Source of the DNA: Polyrhizophydium stewartii
Taxonomy: Eukaryota > Chytridiomycota > Chytridiomycetes > Rhizophydiales
DNA: 46,855 nucleotides
Assembly: GCA_027604665.1 (NCBI GenBank)
Contig: JADGIZ010000018.1
Coordinates: 1 to 46,855, forward strand
Direction: 5' to 3'
Each line of letters begins with the position of its first letter. Positions within the stretch are counted from its first letter, which is position 1. This document shows, one piece after another, positions 24,544 through 34,949 of the stretch. Made by a program: the position numbers and the translations under genes. The notes beneath the pieces were generated by a model, which was not told the DNA's origin, did no database searches, and saw only the letters and a list, made by a program, of their open reading frames with translations.

Positions 24544-25128
24544 AATGGTGCTGCTATTTATCGTCCTAGAACCTAGGAGACTTTAGCTGTTCTGCCCATA
24601 ATTGAACTTTAGACTATCCTCAATTGTTTTGTAACCTTTTTAGTGACTAACGTTATTTAGCTTAGTTCTTTATCAGTTAATGGTATTTCTAATCGAACCA
24701 GAGGTTCGACAATTAATCGCCACGCCGAGATTGAATATTTATTACTTACATTCAGAGATTTACTAGTTCATTTCACTCAATTAATAAGTTCATCAGGTAG
24801 CTATATACAATCGACTTAGTCGATGAGGCTCATCTAGATGAGCTGCTCCTAGATCAGTTATCCTCAATTATTGTATACACCTCAGGAGAGAAGTTGACTG
24901 ATCTCTGAAAAGCAAATATCCTCTTATCTCAAAATAACCTTGATTCCTATTTCGACTAATCTTAGTTCAACCATCTCATTTATTACCGCTTCAATGAAGC
25001 TCGACACCACACGAATGAAATGGTTTTATTCTGTCTATTGACCTATTAGTTCACTGTGATCATACACTTCTTTACTTCTTCATTTTACTACTATTCATGG
25101 TCTCAGGGGGGCCAAGATAGTTTTTTAA
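24544..25128 (+). other. TAA-free reading frame of 194 codons, unidentified
   Basis: Directly after the nad5 piece, one frame runs 194 codons without TAA, ending at TAA 25126-25128. It contains six TAG and three TGA codons. If TAG is Leu and TGA is sense, the product begins with a hydrophobic stretch (LPIIELLTILNCFVTFLV) and then becomes mixed. I recognise no family. Part of it is palindromic (24803-24842), and the end runs into a GC cluster. Open frames of this length without one of three stops can arise by chance, so this is only a candidate. Confidence 0.2.
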
Positions 25129-25195
25129 TTGGATTGGTCCTCCCTCGGCCCCCGCTCCGCGGCACGAAGCACCGGGCCCCCCTCAAGGGCTAATC
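25106..25195. repeat. GC cluster with inverted copy of rnl-adjacent sequence
   Basis: The 27 nt at 25106-25132 are the reverse complement of 11854-11880 with one mismatch (core GCCAAGATAGTTTTTT). The copy at 11.85 kb lies immediately before the first rnl piece. The rest of the block (25140-25190) is a typical GC cluster with CGCTCCGCGGCACGAAGC-like palindromes and GGGCCCCCCTC. Confidence 0.6.
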
Positions 25196-26168
25196 ATAGG
25201 ATAATCCACCTATTCCTTTTTCTAGTAAAATAATTTGAAGCCTAGACCAATATGGATAACGCAAGTTTATCTACGTTGAGGTGCCGTTTCTAGTCCCCTC
25301 TTTTGTCAATAGATCTGATCGACTAGGTCGATTAATAAAGAAGAGATTAGCAATCTTCCAAATTCCAAATAGGTTCTTTTAAGGGATCTAATATTGGTAA
25401 GTCTAATCAAGTTCCATAGAAGATAGGTTACAGAATACCTTGGTGCGAAACTATTATGCCATATTATGTAGAAGAGCCGAACAAGTTCTGTTGGTGAGAA
25501 TCTCTTGGAGACTAAGGTGGAAATAACTAATCAGATCAGCCGGTATTGGATTAGACACACAAAATATCAAGAAGGGTCAAATTCTGATTGGTTCTATTGC
25601 CTTAGCAATTTCAATTACAACTATTACCTTAAATCATTAATAAAGATTATCACTCCTTTCAGATAAGATGAGACCATAACTATATTAACTCAGATATCCT
25701 TGTACTATTAATCATTGGACCTATTTAGCTGTAAATTAGAGTATTATTTTATTTGATTTACTTAAAATGTTCTTACCTTGACTTGTTATCTATGCTGTGA
25801 TATTACTATGAGGTTAGAAGTTCAAGCAATTCAAAACAGAAAATTATCTTAGAGACCCTAGAGAAAATAATACCTATGATTTGCCGCGACGGAGTCGCGG
25901 CCTAATTTGTTATAATTCCATAATGAGTCTAATTAGTTTTTAATTTATTGCTTAAATCCTTAGTTCTAATTAATCGAATACATTCTTTAATTGCCCAAAC
26001 GAATAAAGTTTATTCAACCGTGGTAACACTCTATCTATTCTACATTAGCTCTCCTTCAGAAAAATAAATTAATTATTTATGCAGAATTATCTAGTTGCCA
26101 TCAGATTTGGGTAACAGTTTCCACACTGAAAAATATCTTGCTCAATTTGTACAAACTTCTACATTTCT

Positions 26169-26245
26169 GTAAGGACGACCCCCCTTAAGGGGGGGCGGAG
26201 TGGCCGGAGCCTTGTAAAGGCTCCTACGCCACGCACGCTAGTCCG
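26169..26245. mobile_element. 77-nt double-hairpin element, copy 2
   Basis: Base-for-base identical to 21705-21781 over 77 nt, in the same orientation. Both copies begin at a GTA that could be part of the target, and the flanks on both sides are unrelated, which limits the transferred unit to these 77 nt. Its hairpin modules also occur separately in other GC clusters of the window. Confidence 0.75.
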
Positions 26246-26619
26246 TTCAATTTAGTATTTCATCACTGTTGATTTTATTCTCTCTTAATCTTTAGAAACT
26301 AATAAAAATCAAAAATGTTGTCACTTTTTCACTTTTCCCTTTATATCCCATAATGCCTTCACTCCTAATCATCAAATCAAGAAACAAATTGTTTGTTCAA
26401 TCATCCTCGATCGTCGCTCCAAATCTATCCGCCGCACCATCTTGATACCCTTTTTACGCCGCCACACCGCCGCTTCAAGCACTGCGGGTTTTTCACTTTT
26501 AGCTGACTTAATTTTAACCTTTAGCTTAATTTTGATTTTCAATTTCGAATGAGAGTTGAACCCATTTCTCCTCATCGTCTCGGTCTGAATAAGTTTGTTA
26601 TTATATTGGTTCGAGGGTG

Positions 26620-26775
26620 GGAGGAGGCTAGTCGCTAGGTGGTGTTAAGTAGATATCTCACGCTCCCCGGTGGAGCCGCTCTACATAGGATCATATCGCT
26701 TATATATTAGTGTATTGGAATAAAAAGATAGTTTAGGGCGCTTCCACGCGCCCGCCCCTTGAAGGGGCTTATTTT
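26620..26775. repeat. G+C-rich palindromic clusters
   Basis: GGAGGCTAGTCGCTAGG (26630-26640 region) and GGGCGCTTCCACGCGCCC with CGCCCCTTGAAGGGGC (26737-26768) are two neighbouring GC clusters. The second resembles the CCGCCCCTTGAGGGGCGG module at 13633, 12749 and 40987. Confidence 0.5.
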
Positions 26776-29700
26776 TTACCTGAAACCAAATAATAAAGAG
26801 AAAGGCTTACAAGAGAAATTAGATAATCAATAGCTTCAAATATACCTAGTAAAAACAAAACTATAACAAACCCCTGGTCTAGTGTAAGTATAAAGTATAG
26901 GAGAGACAGGTAAAATGAGAATAAAGAGGATAATACAGGAGTTATTTGTCAATTGCAATTTGAGTTGCTACCTGACTTGAACAGATATTCTCCCGGTATA
27001 CCTCCGAGGTGCTTTGCCTTTAAACCAACCAGAGTTTATGTCAAAGCTATAGACCAATAAAAGATAACTGGGAAGTATGATAATTCATGTTTGTGGTTTA
27101 GAAGTCTATCTAGGAATTATTGAGCCAAACTAATAAAAGCAGCAATCGATCAACTATTTCAAGAGATTAATTGTGGTAACAACTAATTAAACAAATCACT
27201 ATGATTTGGGTATAGCCTATTTGCCAATCGGCATGATGCTTTAGTATATAATTCAGCATCTCAAAATGCTGAGATGACCTTTACTTCTAATTAAACGTTA
27301 ACCAGAAAATTGTAGACCAACTGTAAGTTGGTGATAGATAGAATACTTACAACCAATGTCAATATGTAGAGGTTTGCAGGATCAGAATCATTTACGGTTA
27401 TGGATCCTCCTTAAATATTTTCACCCCCACTCATCTACATGAGTTGTAATAGTGCTCCTTGAAGATCTTGAGTAACTAGGTTAATCCAAAAATGAATTAT
27501 CTACACCAGTTAAAGCATTACTTTATCCCTAGCAAGAGGTATTACCCCCCCACTGCGATTTGACCTGGTTGTATTCATTAGCTTAGGACTAAAAACCTAT
27601 AGTGTAAAGCCTAAATTAGTTAATAATGTTTTTGGTTTAATAATCTACTGTTGTTAATCCAACCTAAAATCGATTACGGCTTACTTAAACTGATTTATCT
27701 AATACTTGAAATTTACTCTGGCGATTATTTGCTACACTCTTCTGTTCTCGTTATTCTCATTTTATACATTTCTAGTTAATTATTACTGGTAGATCTAATA
27801 GAACTGAATGACTTATTTAGCATTCACCGAATTATTAGTTGAATTCCCGCATCTTGGTTAGCTTCGCGATTAACTAATCGATCTAAAAGATCGACTCTTG
27901 GTCTGGAATAGAAGAAATAATTAGTTACAAGGCCATTTAAGAAAATTCAAGTAAGCTTTCCCTAATCTAATTCAGAAAGAGATACCAGTAAAGTTAAAGT
28001 ACTTCATGCAAACAGGTAGTATTACTAATTCTCACAGCAGGTATCACTTACTCTAGGTGTTATGAGAGCTAGCTATGAATCACTATTATTATATGACTAC
28101 CTTCAGATTTAAGTAAGTCAAATAAACTAAAGTTCTTTCTTATACGTATTCTTGATCTTCACACGTTATATCTAAGTCAAATCCAATTAGATCCGCCTAG
28201 ACTTGTAAAATTAGAAGGTGATTTATTAATACCTAAAGAATCGATTCACGTGCAGAGAATCTTCTAAAAATTACAGATTATACAATACCAAGGATATAAG
28301 AAAGAGTAATAGTTAGTAAACCTAGACCAGATATGCCTATCATAGAAGTAATATTGCTAAAATAGCTCCTAATACTAGCTCAACAGATTTAAGTGAAATA
28401 AGTTGATCATTTATTAGTCAAATGTCACTCATCTTTCATAGCTTTTCTGAATATTCTTTCGTAATTCATTTTGTATATTCAACTTCCTATGATCTATCAT
28501 TTAAGGAGAAGTAATAATCGATCAATTAGATCGAGACACTTTTGGTATGAGTATTAATTTATGGTTGAAAGATCAAAGATCTTGTGATGTTAGTTTAAGC
28601 TTATTTTTGGAGAGTAAGAAAGACTAAAGCATAAGCAAGAGCATGATAAAGATAGTCTTGAAAATAATCCATCAAATTACAGCCATAGGTGCCTATAAAA
28701 GTTAATCAATACCAGCTATGCTGCTACGCTTCATTTAATCCTGTGCTTACTCTAAATTCTATTCTAAATCTTCTCTGTTTAATTACACTCCTTTACAGAT
28801 ATTCTTTTAAACTGATCTATACAGCAACAGCTGTTGCTTGTTATTGTACTTTATATTTCTCAACATTACTTACAACTTCAGTATGCAATGTTTTAAGTTT
28901 CTTAACCAGACATTTAGACTCCTTTGGTATAGTTATTTTATCTAACTTATTATTAGAGAATTCAGTGCGGAGCTGAGTCACTTTAATGACTCGCCCTGTA
29001 GGGCCCGAATTCCCCCTCCAGGCGAATTCTAAGATGAGAAGGCAAATCTAAATTATCAAATTAATGTAGGTCTGCTATGGAACCTCATTTCATTTTAGAA
29101 CCTATATGATAAAACTTAAATCTGGTGAATTGTTATACGATTTCTCAATAATGCATCTGGTATTCATAATGAAAGCTTGTAGAGAACGGTATAAATGGAA
29201 TGAAAATCGATTATATCGATGTGAATGGAATGGATTCTAGTAAACAATTGAATCAAGAACTGTTTTCTTCTATTAAGTGGGAATAAGAAAGTTTACTTTA
29301 AATATGATTAAGATTAGATCTATAATTGCTATCCTAATCGACTTCGTCGATCTATTAGTTAATGTGGGTGTATAATAACTTTTTAGCTGAGATGGTTTTA
29401 GAAAGGTACATAGATAATTATACTATTAATTACCAGTAGTATGATATATACACTGAATATTTATAAACTAATTAGATGACGGTCCACAGATATAGAACTA
29501 GCTTCAGGGTGGTTAGATTATTGTTCAATAATTCATTACTCTGGTAATCTATATAGGTAAGCAATTCAAGGAATTGCTCGATGACATCATTATTGCACAA
29601 ATACTCAACTAAGTTAACCGGCAATTAAACAATTTAGCTCATGGACTCATAATAATTAACTAATATACCTATAATAAAATAACAAATGAAAGTAGTACAA

Positions 29701-30199
29701 TATTTAAATGCTGCCATTAGCAAAAAGTAGTAATTGTTATTTAACAATAGGACTAGCTTCTAAGCCAAACGGCAAAAATTGGCTAAATTATTATGGTAAC
29801 TTTATTAGGTGTAATGAAGATCGACTTAGAGTAGCAGAATCGAGGTTATGGTGAACTTGAGATGTTCCTGGTCCATGATTAATCCTTAGGTTTAATTCTT
29901 ACCTGGAAGCCCCATGGTTGTATTAAGTATTTGTAGAGATAGTGAAGTCTGAAAGGCTGCTACTGTCTGGATCGCGAAGCCGCTTAAGTTGATGAATTAT
30001 ATCATCATTAACAATGTAAGCCTATAATAATCTAGAGCAATTGCCATCCCATCAGAACTTATGAAGTATAGCTAGTTAGTAAATATAAGGTTGACCATTG
30101 ATACGTTTGAAGCTAATCGGACGGAGTCCTAACGAATATAAAAGATGATTAGATCAACACCCAGTATAAGGAATAAATAACATAATGGTACAGCCTTAA

Positions 30200-30520
30200 G
30201 TGGAATAAGTAAAGATAATTAGTTAAATAGGGATAGAAATCAAGTGGCCGCTAGTTTGCATCCCATAATCTCGACAAGCGGTTTTAGCCTAATGCCTTGT
30301 ACTTAAACAATTAGGAGGTAGGCTTGGAAGCAGCCATCCTTTAAAGTAGTCTAATAGATCACTAATTACATAGTATTTTAAGGTAACCTTAGATGTAAAG
30401 TCAATACAATTTTATTGTTACACCTAATTCCCAATAAATAATTATTAGTGGGTTAAGCTAATAAAATAGCGAGAGGAGATTGGTAGAAGCATGAGGTCAT
30501 ATAATAAAACTTATTGGGAC
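30200..30520 (+). rRNA. rnl: Large-subunit rRNA fragment, domain II GTPase-centre region (E. coli about 1040-1280)
   Basis: The diagnostic block is AGGTAGGCTTGGAAGCAGCC (30316-30335), then ATCCTTTAAAG...TAATAGATCACT (30336-30365). It matches the universal ...TTGGCTTAGAAGCAGCCATCATTTAAAGAAAGCGTAATAGCTCACT of the L11/GTPase centre. Just upstream, CCTTAAGTGG (30194-30203) fits GGTTAAGTGGG. A CCGCTAG...GACAAGCGG palindromic insertion (30247-30281) sits where a short helix is expected. Downstream AGATGTAAAG (30390-30399) and GAGGAGATTGGTAGAAGC (30472-30489) are plausible continuations with lower confidence. The preceding LSU section ends at 14878, so about 15.3 kb with nad5 sequence lies between them. 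Confidence 0.8.
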
Positions 30521-31888
30521 AAAGCAGCTATCAACCACTTGAGTAATAATCGGCATTCAGCATTCATCATTCTAATCCGCATTAATATAAATCTAGGGTC
30601 AAGCTACTACCATCATCCATAAACCAATAAGCTAAACTACGTATTGTAAATAAATCCTCAAGATTAGAAGGAATTACTTTAACTTTATCCACATAAAAAA
30701 GCTATTAATATAGCTTTTGAAACTTTCCAATGTAGTAGTTCCAAAAGAATAAGATTTCTCAATTCTAATTTTATTATTACCTAATTTTCTTTTATATTCA
30801 TTATAACTAACTTGAATCTTTTGGGGCTGAGAATTTCTCTCTAATGAAAAATGTAATCTTTATATAGAATAGCTCCACTAAATTGAAGAAGATCACTAAG
30901 AGAGGCAATACTTCATAAATGAGATTAAACAGCTAATCAGTTCTTAAGAACTTATTGTTAAACATGCATTAGTAATTTGAGGATAAGCTCTTCCACTAAT
31001 TGTCTCCAGGGTATGATCAATCCTTTATTTTCTAATTACATGCTACTGCTAATATAAAATTAGATCAGTAGCAAAGATTTTATATTAAATGATCTATTAT
31101 ATCTTCTTATAAATTTACCTTTCTAGGAAACTATTTGGAAATTAGGCAGTGGAATATTAAACTTTTCTCTTATATTCTGAATGATCTAGTTGATGAAGCT
31201 CAATGAAGATTAACCCTAGAATTAAATTATTACTGTAATTGATCTAGCCGCACCTATAATATTCATTCAGGTCAATCTATAGAAATGCCACTGTATTTTG
31301 ATTTGGGTAGATTCCATAGGCGTTTGTACAAATATCCTATCTATCGCGTCGCCGCTCAACTTATAACAGTAGTCATTCATACAGCATACAGTAATACAAT
31401 TAGAACAGGTTAAGTATTAGGAATAGAACATATTAACCCTCATCAAACGAGTATAGAGTCTAAATACAATTTTAAAGTAGATATCTTATGATCTATAAAG
31501 AACAGCAACAAAGCATATATCAATTTAATCCTTTAAAGACAGGGTCGATCATTTAGGGTCTAGTACTTTTAGGAGTAGTTGGAATACATATAGAACTTGA
31601 AATAGGTAAATATTAAATACATCGATCTAGGATCGATTAGAAATACAATATATGAAGATAATACCGAGCTCAAATTCTAGTAACCCTATCTCAAATAGGT
31701 AAATTACCATCAAAGATCCTTATATAATTAAAGAGTCTCTGCCCAATACCACAAAGGATGTGTGATAAAGTTATAGTTGCGTTTCTGAGTCTAACTTTCT
31801 AACTGGTATTAAGATAGTAGGTCCAAAGATCTCATCAAATCAATAAGTCGTTAGATCCAAGGTATCATCACTGGTTATCAACCGCTAA
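30521..31888. other. Unassigned stretch downstream of the third rnl piece
   Basis: If rnl continued here, domain III and IV motifs would follow, but I could not find the central domain IV block (CTAAGGTAGCGAAAT) or the domain V sarcin-ricin and peptidyl-transferase motifs. The DNA has small ATCGA palindromes (31621-31637) and no convincing open frame. Domains III-VI of rnl must be elsewhere or beyond the window. Confidence 0.4.
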
Positions 31889-32458
31889 TCTAGATGAGTC
31901 TAGATTTCCATAAAAAACCTTAAAAAAGTAGCAGTCCATTTATTCACTACATTCAATTAGTTCCTTTCGCTTCCATACCAGTCGTTCATTACAGGCTTCT
32001 TATGAATCCTTTCATTCTCTTACAAATCTCTATGATATTTTACTACCTCTATCAATCACTTTAGTGATGGCATCATTACATTCAAATTATTTTAGCAACT
32101 TCGTTGCCATTTATCAACATTTCATTCAGATAAATTATTTATCTTCATTCCATTTTACTTTATTTACCATTACGTAAGCCTTTATATTACTTTCTCCTCT
32201 TATTCCCTTATTATTGACAATAGACAAGCTATCCCGTTAACTATTTTCCTAACATGATGAAGCTGAAGGCTCAATATCAGGACAATTACCACAAGTTGAG
32301 TTTTCTGGATCAGGAGTTTCTTGTTTGGTTAGACTTTTAAGAATTTATACGTAATTCCAATCCTATAGCTATTTTTAGGGATATTTTAGACTATTCGGAT
32401 AAGTAAACTTCTAGAACAATCGTAGGTCATTCATAATAGTATGATCCTAATTTATTAA
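31889..32458 (+). other. TAA-free reading frame of 189 codons just before atp9, unidentified
   Basis: This frame has no TAA from 31889 to the TAA at 32456-32458, which is 17 nt before the first ATG in the atp9 frame. It contains about seven TAG and seven TGA codons. With TAG as Leu and TGA as Trp, the product would be hydrophobic and tryptophan-rich (for example LYVIPILLLFLGIFLTIRIS). No family is recognised. Another frame in the same stretch also stays open (32260-32350), so the correct phase is unclear. The position and strand fit a gene co-transcribed with atp9. Confidence 0.25.
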
Positions 32459-32528
32459 CCAGACTCACCATTCTATGATGAATCTAATAATTATATGGAA
32501 AATCTTCAAAATTTATGTTTTTTATATT

Positions 32529-32753
32529 ATGTTAATGGCCGCTAAATTAATTGGTGCTGGATTAGCTGTTATCGCTTTAGGTGGTGCTGCTATTGGTATT
32601 GGTTTAGTATTTGCTGCTTTAGTACAAGGTGTATCAAGAAACCCTTCTTTAAAAGCTGAATTATTCAACTTAACTATTTTAGGTTTTGCTTTAGCTGAAG
32701 CAATGGGATTATTTTCTCTCATGATGGCCCTTATCTTTTAGTACGCCTTTTAA
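32529..32753 (+). CDS. atp9: ATP synthase F0 subunit c (subunit 9)
   Basis: The protein forms the proton-translocating c-ring of mitochondrial ATP synthase in the inner membrane. The 74-residue product is the normal length. Helix 1 (about 8-33) carries the glycine motif [15 protein letters not shown]; the polar loop has the invariant RNP (37-39); helix 2 (about 46-70) has the proton-binding glutamate E57 in [18 protein letters not shown] chose ATG 32529 because [11 protein letters not shown] fits the family N-terminus; in-frame ATGs at 32475 and 32478 would add an atypical 17-18 residues. The frame meets TAG at 32739-32741. Reading it as Leu gives ..ALIFLYAF ending at TAA 32753, the usual fungal ending, whereas stopping at TAG would remove the last four residues. 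No frame breaks are seen. Confidence 0.95.
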
Positions 32754-32828
32754 TCTTAAGGAAAATGGGATTGTTTCCCGAGCAAAGTCAACGTTAAACT
32801 CGTTAGCAGAGAAATCTGACACGTACAA

Positions 32829-33251
32829 TTGATGAGGGCCGTACAACTTGACTTAAATTTTATTAATATTGAAAGTATGGAGAATCTCTTTTTTTGTATC
32901 AAAGGGACTAAATTTAAAGTCGTAGCAGTTTTTAGGGATCTTTCTAATAATAGGAAATCGATCTCCGAATTTTTAAAAGGTAAATCAGGAATTTATGCTT
33001 GGATAAATAATATTAATGGTTCAGCCTATGTAGGGAGTGCTACTAAACTTAATGAACGCATTAACGATTATTTTCAAGACGCGTATTTGTCAAAAACTAA
33101 TTAGGTAATAATCAGAGCTTTAGTAAAACATGGTCATCAAAACTTCACTTTACTTATTATGGAATTAGTGCCTCCCTATGAACTTTTAACGATAGAACAG
33201 AAATATTTAGAACCGGCTCATACCTCTTTTCAACATTCTAGTTATTTTTGA
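32829..33251 (+). CDS. GIY-YIG homing endonuclease (TAG read as Leu)
   Basis: GIY-YIG endonucleases are encoded in organelle introns or as free-standing genes and nick or cut a homing site. The frame starts at ATG 32829, 75 nt after atp9. The domain is clear: GIYAWINNINGSAYVGS (54-70) holds the GIY and Y[IV]G motifs, R77 in LNERI is the expected catalytic arginine, and E123 in TIEQKYL is the expected metal-binding glutamate, following IIRALVKHGHQNF. TAG at 33102-33104 (codon 92) interrupts a conserved region and reads sensibly as Leu. I end it at TGA 33249-33251 (140 aa); if TGA is Trp it would end at TAA 33276-33278. No C-terminal DNA-binding module is seen, so it may be truncated. A host intron could not be delimited. 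Confidence 0.8.
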
Positions 33252-34949
33252 CCTCCCGTATCTAGATCTTATAATTAAATGTTTACTGTGAGTTCTCTTT
33301 ATATTAGCCTTGTATTTATCCTGAACAGCTTAAAAGATTGATAGAACTTACTTCTAATCTACCAATTAGACACTCAAATAAATAGATCGACCTACTGTCA
33401 ATTCTAGAATCTCAAAATATTAATTGAGGGCAGAACTTCACCTTGACTACGAATCTCTCAAATTCGGATAAACCTCCGCGGCAATTCTAAATAAGTAGGT
33501 CCCCCTCCCCCTGATCCAATTTGTAAACCAGACTGTGCTTCCAAGGGTGATGGTAGTAAAATGAACACCATGAGGCACAAATCATAAGTCCTTACCGCAC
33601 CCTGATTTAATCGATCTTCATCTGATTATTTTTCCTATATCATTTAGATCACATCCTATTTTAACTATTATCACGGTTTGGGCCCGATCTATTCTATAAA
33701 TTACACCTATCTTAATAAAACAGATAATAAGCACCCAATCAGAAGTCTCATTTAGTCCCTATGCGTTGTAATGGAGTTTCGCAGGATAAATAATGGTTTA
33801 GCTAATTTTCAAGTGACGTTTCCTAAAAGTCCAAATCATCATTTCGGTCGGCCAAGTTAAGTTAGTGCAAATCTATCAGCCATTGAGCACGGCATAAATC
33901 ACAATCTTTCGAGGGGTCCGACGGTTATCTCTTTTAGAATTGACAACAACTATAAATCAATATAGACGGTTCTAGATCAAAAGATCTTTGGCAATGCTTC
34001 TATGGAGGATCTTCATAATTGATGGCGAATCATCCATTAGTCTAGGGAGAGATTGATCTAAGGAGCTTTACCTAGCACTGTTATAGAAAATGGTAAACCT
34101 AAACGCCAAGCTCTTTCTAATTAGTAATAGGGGCCTCTTCAACTATGAGTTAAGTCGAACGTTCTAAAATGTTTAGAATCACTGCGAACCGTCCTTCGTC
34201 GCTGTGGGCGGTGGATCACCGTCAGGCCCTTCTACCTAGTGAACATCTTTATTAACTGCTGGCATTTATCCAAATCCCTGATGTACTATGGGTGTTGCCC
34301 TTTGTCAGACAGGGAGAGTTGAAAAGATTCCGCTGTCTCAAATCGAATGGTAGGATAGGTATATTCCCTCTTAACAGGACATGTGAAGCTAGACTAGGTT
34401 CTGAGAGCCCATCCTGCCAATCGAGTGTTAGCCTAGGCGAAAGGACTGAGCTATAATGATAGCCCCCCTTCTTACTATATCTGGCTCATTAAACTATTAT
34501 ATAGAACTTATTTAAAGCACTACGTCTAGAATCCAGACTCTTCTAGGAATATTCCACCCTATGTCAGAGTTTTTGTATTGGATATCTTTGCCCGGTCCTA
34601 TATCCCTTGAATGTACCACTTCCTGAACTGCACCTATTTAATAGTCAAGGGCTAAGAATGCCACGCGACTCCATAAGTCGACATGCAGGATCGAGTATTT
34701 CATTTGGCTGGGCAAGTGTCATAGGTGCTTGGCTCCGGGGTATCTTCCAACAATCCTCGAATCAAAAGTTAGTTGCGAAGGTTGACTACTCCGAGGGTCG
34801 CTCTCTCGTTTTACAGAATCCTCCAGCTTGAGTCTAAATGAATACCAAAACTCCTGGGATAATAATGTTGACCTGTGGGCGAATAGTTACTACTTTGGCG
34901 ATAGCCCAATGGTTTAAAAGTATTTGGAATCTGGCAATTTTGATGTTAT

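Larger units (their letters stand above)
25196..30199. other. Mostly unassigned stretch between nad5 and the third rnl piece
   Basis: No gene could be identified in about 5 kb. The frame 25689-25943 is TAA-free for 84 codons and membrane-like (FLPWLVIYAVILLWG), but I could not place it in a family. The second double-hairpin element is at 26169-26245, and GC clusters are at about 26620-26770. Many 12-20 nt palindromes built on ATCGA occur (for example 29337-29351). A frame at 28689-28976 opens from ATG without standard stops, with no recognisable motif. Short nad1-like strings near 27570 and 28040 are in the wrong relative order and are not called. Confidence 0.4.

Noticed and set aside
25490..25530. 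GACTAAGGTGGAAAT resembling LSU domain IV (CCTAAGGTAGCGAAAT)
   Set aside because: The match is short and lacks the following GACCTGCACGAA region and other domain IV/V motifs.
26372..26575. Minus-strand lysine-rich frame of 67 codons
   Set aside because: Low-complexity KIKIKLKVKIK arises from an AATTTT-rich tract; no homology or neighbour supports it.
27540..28090. nad1-like strings (PPLRFDLVV near 27560; NSHSRYHLL...VMRASYESLL near 28040)
   Set aside because: The two motifs are in reverse order relative to the protein, and the conserved AAQM residues before SYE are missing. Chance is likely in A+T-rich DNA.
28689..28976. ATG-started frame of 95 codons, leucine-rich
   Set aside because: It is hydrophobic, but no mitochondrial membrane protein signature could be matched, and its end is a GC cluster.
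32522..32722. Minus-strand frame opposite atp9
   Set aside because: It is the antisense shadow of the conserved atp9 coding sequence.
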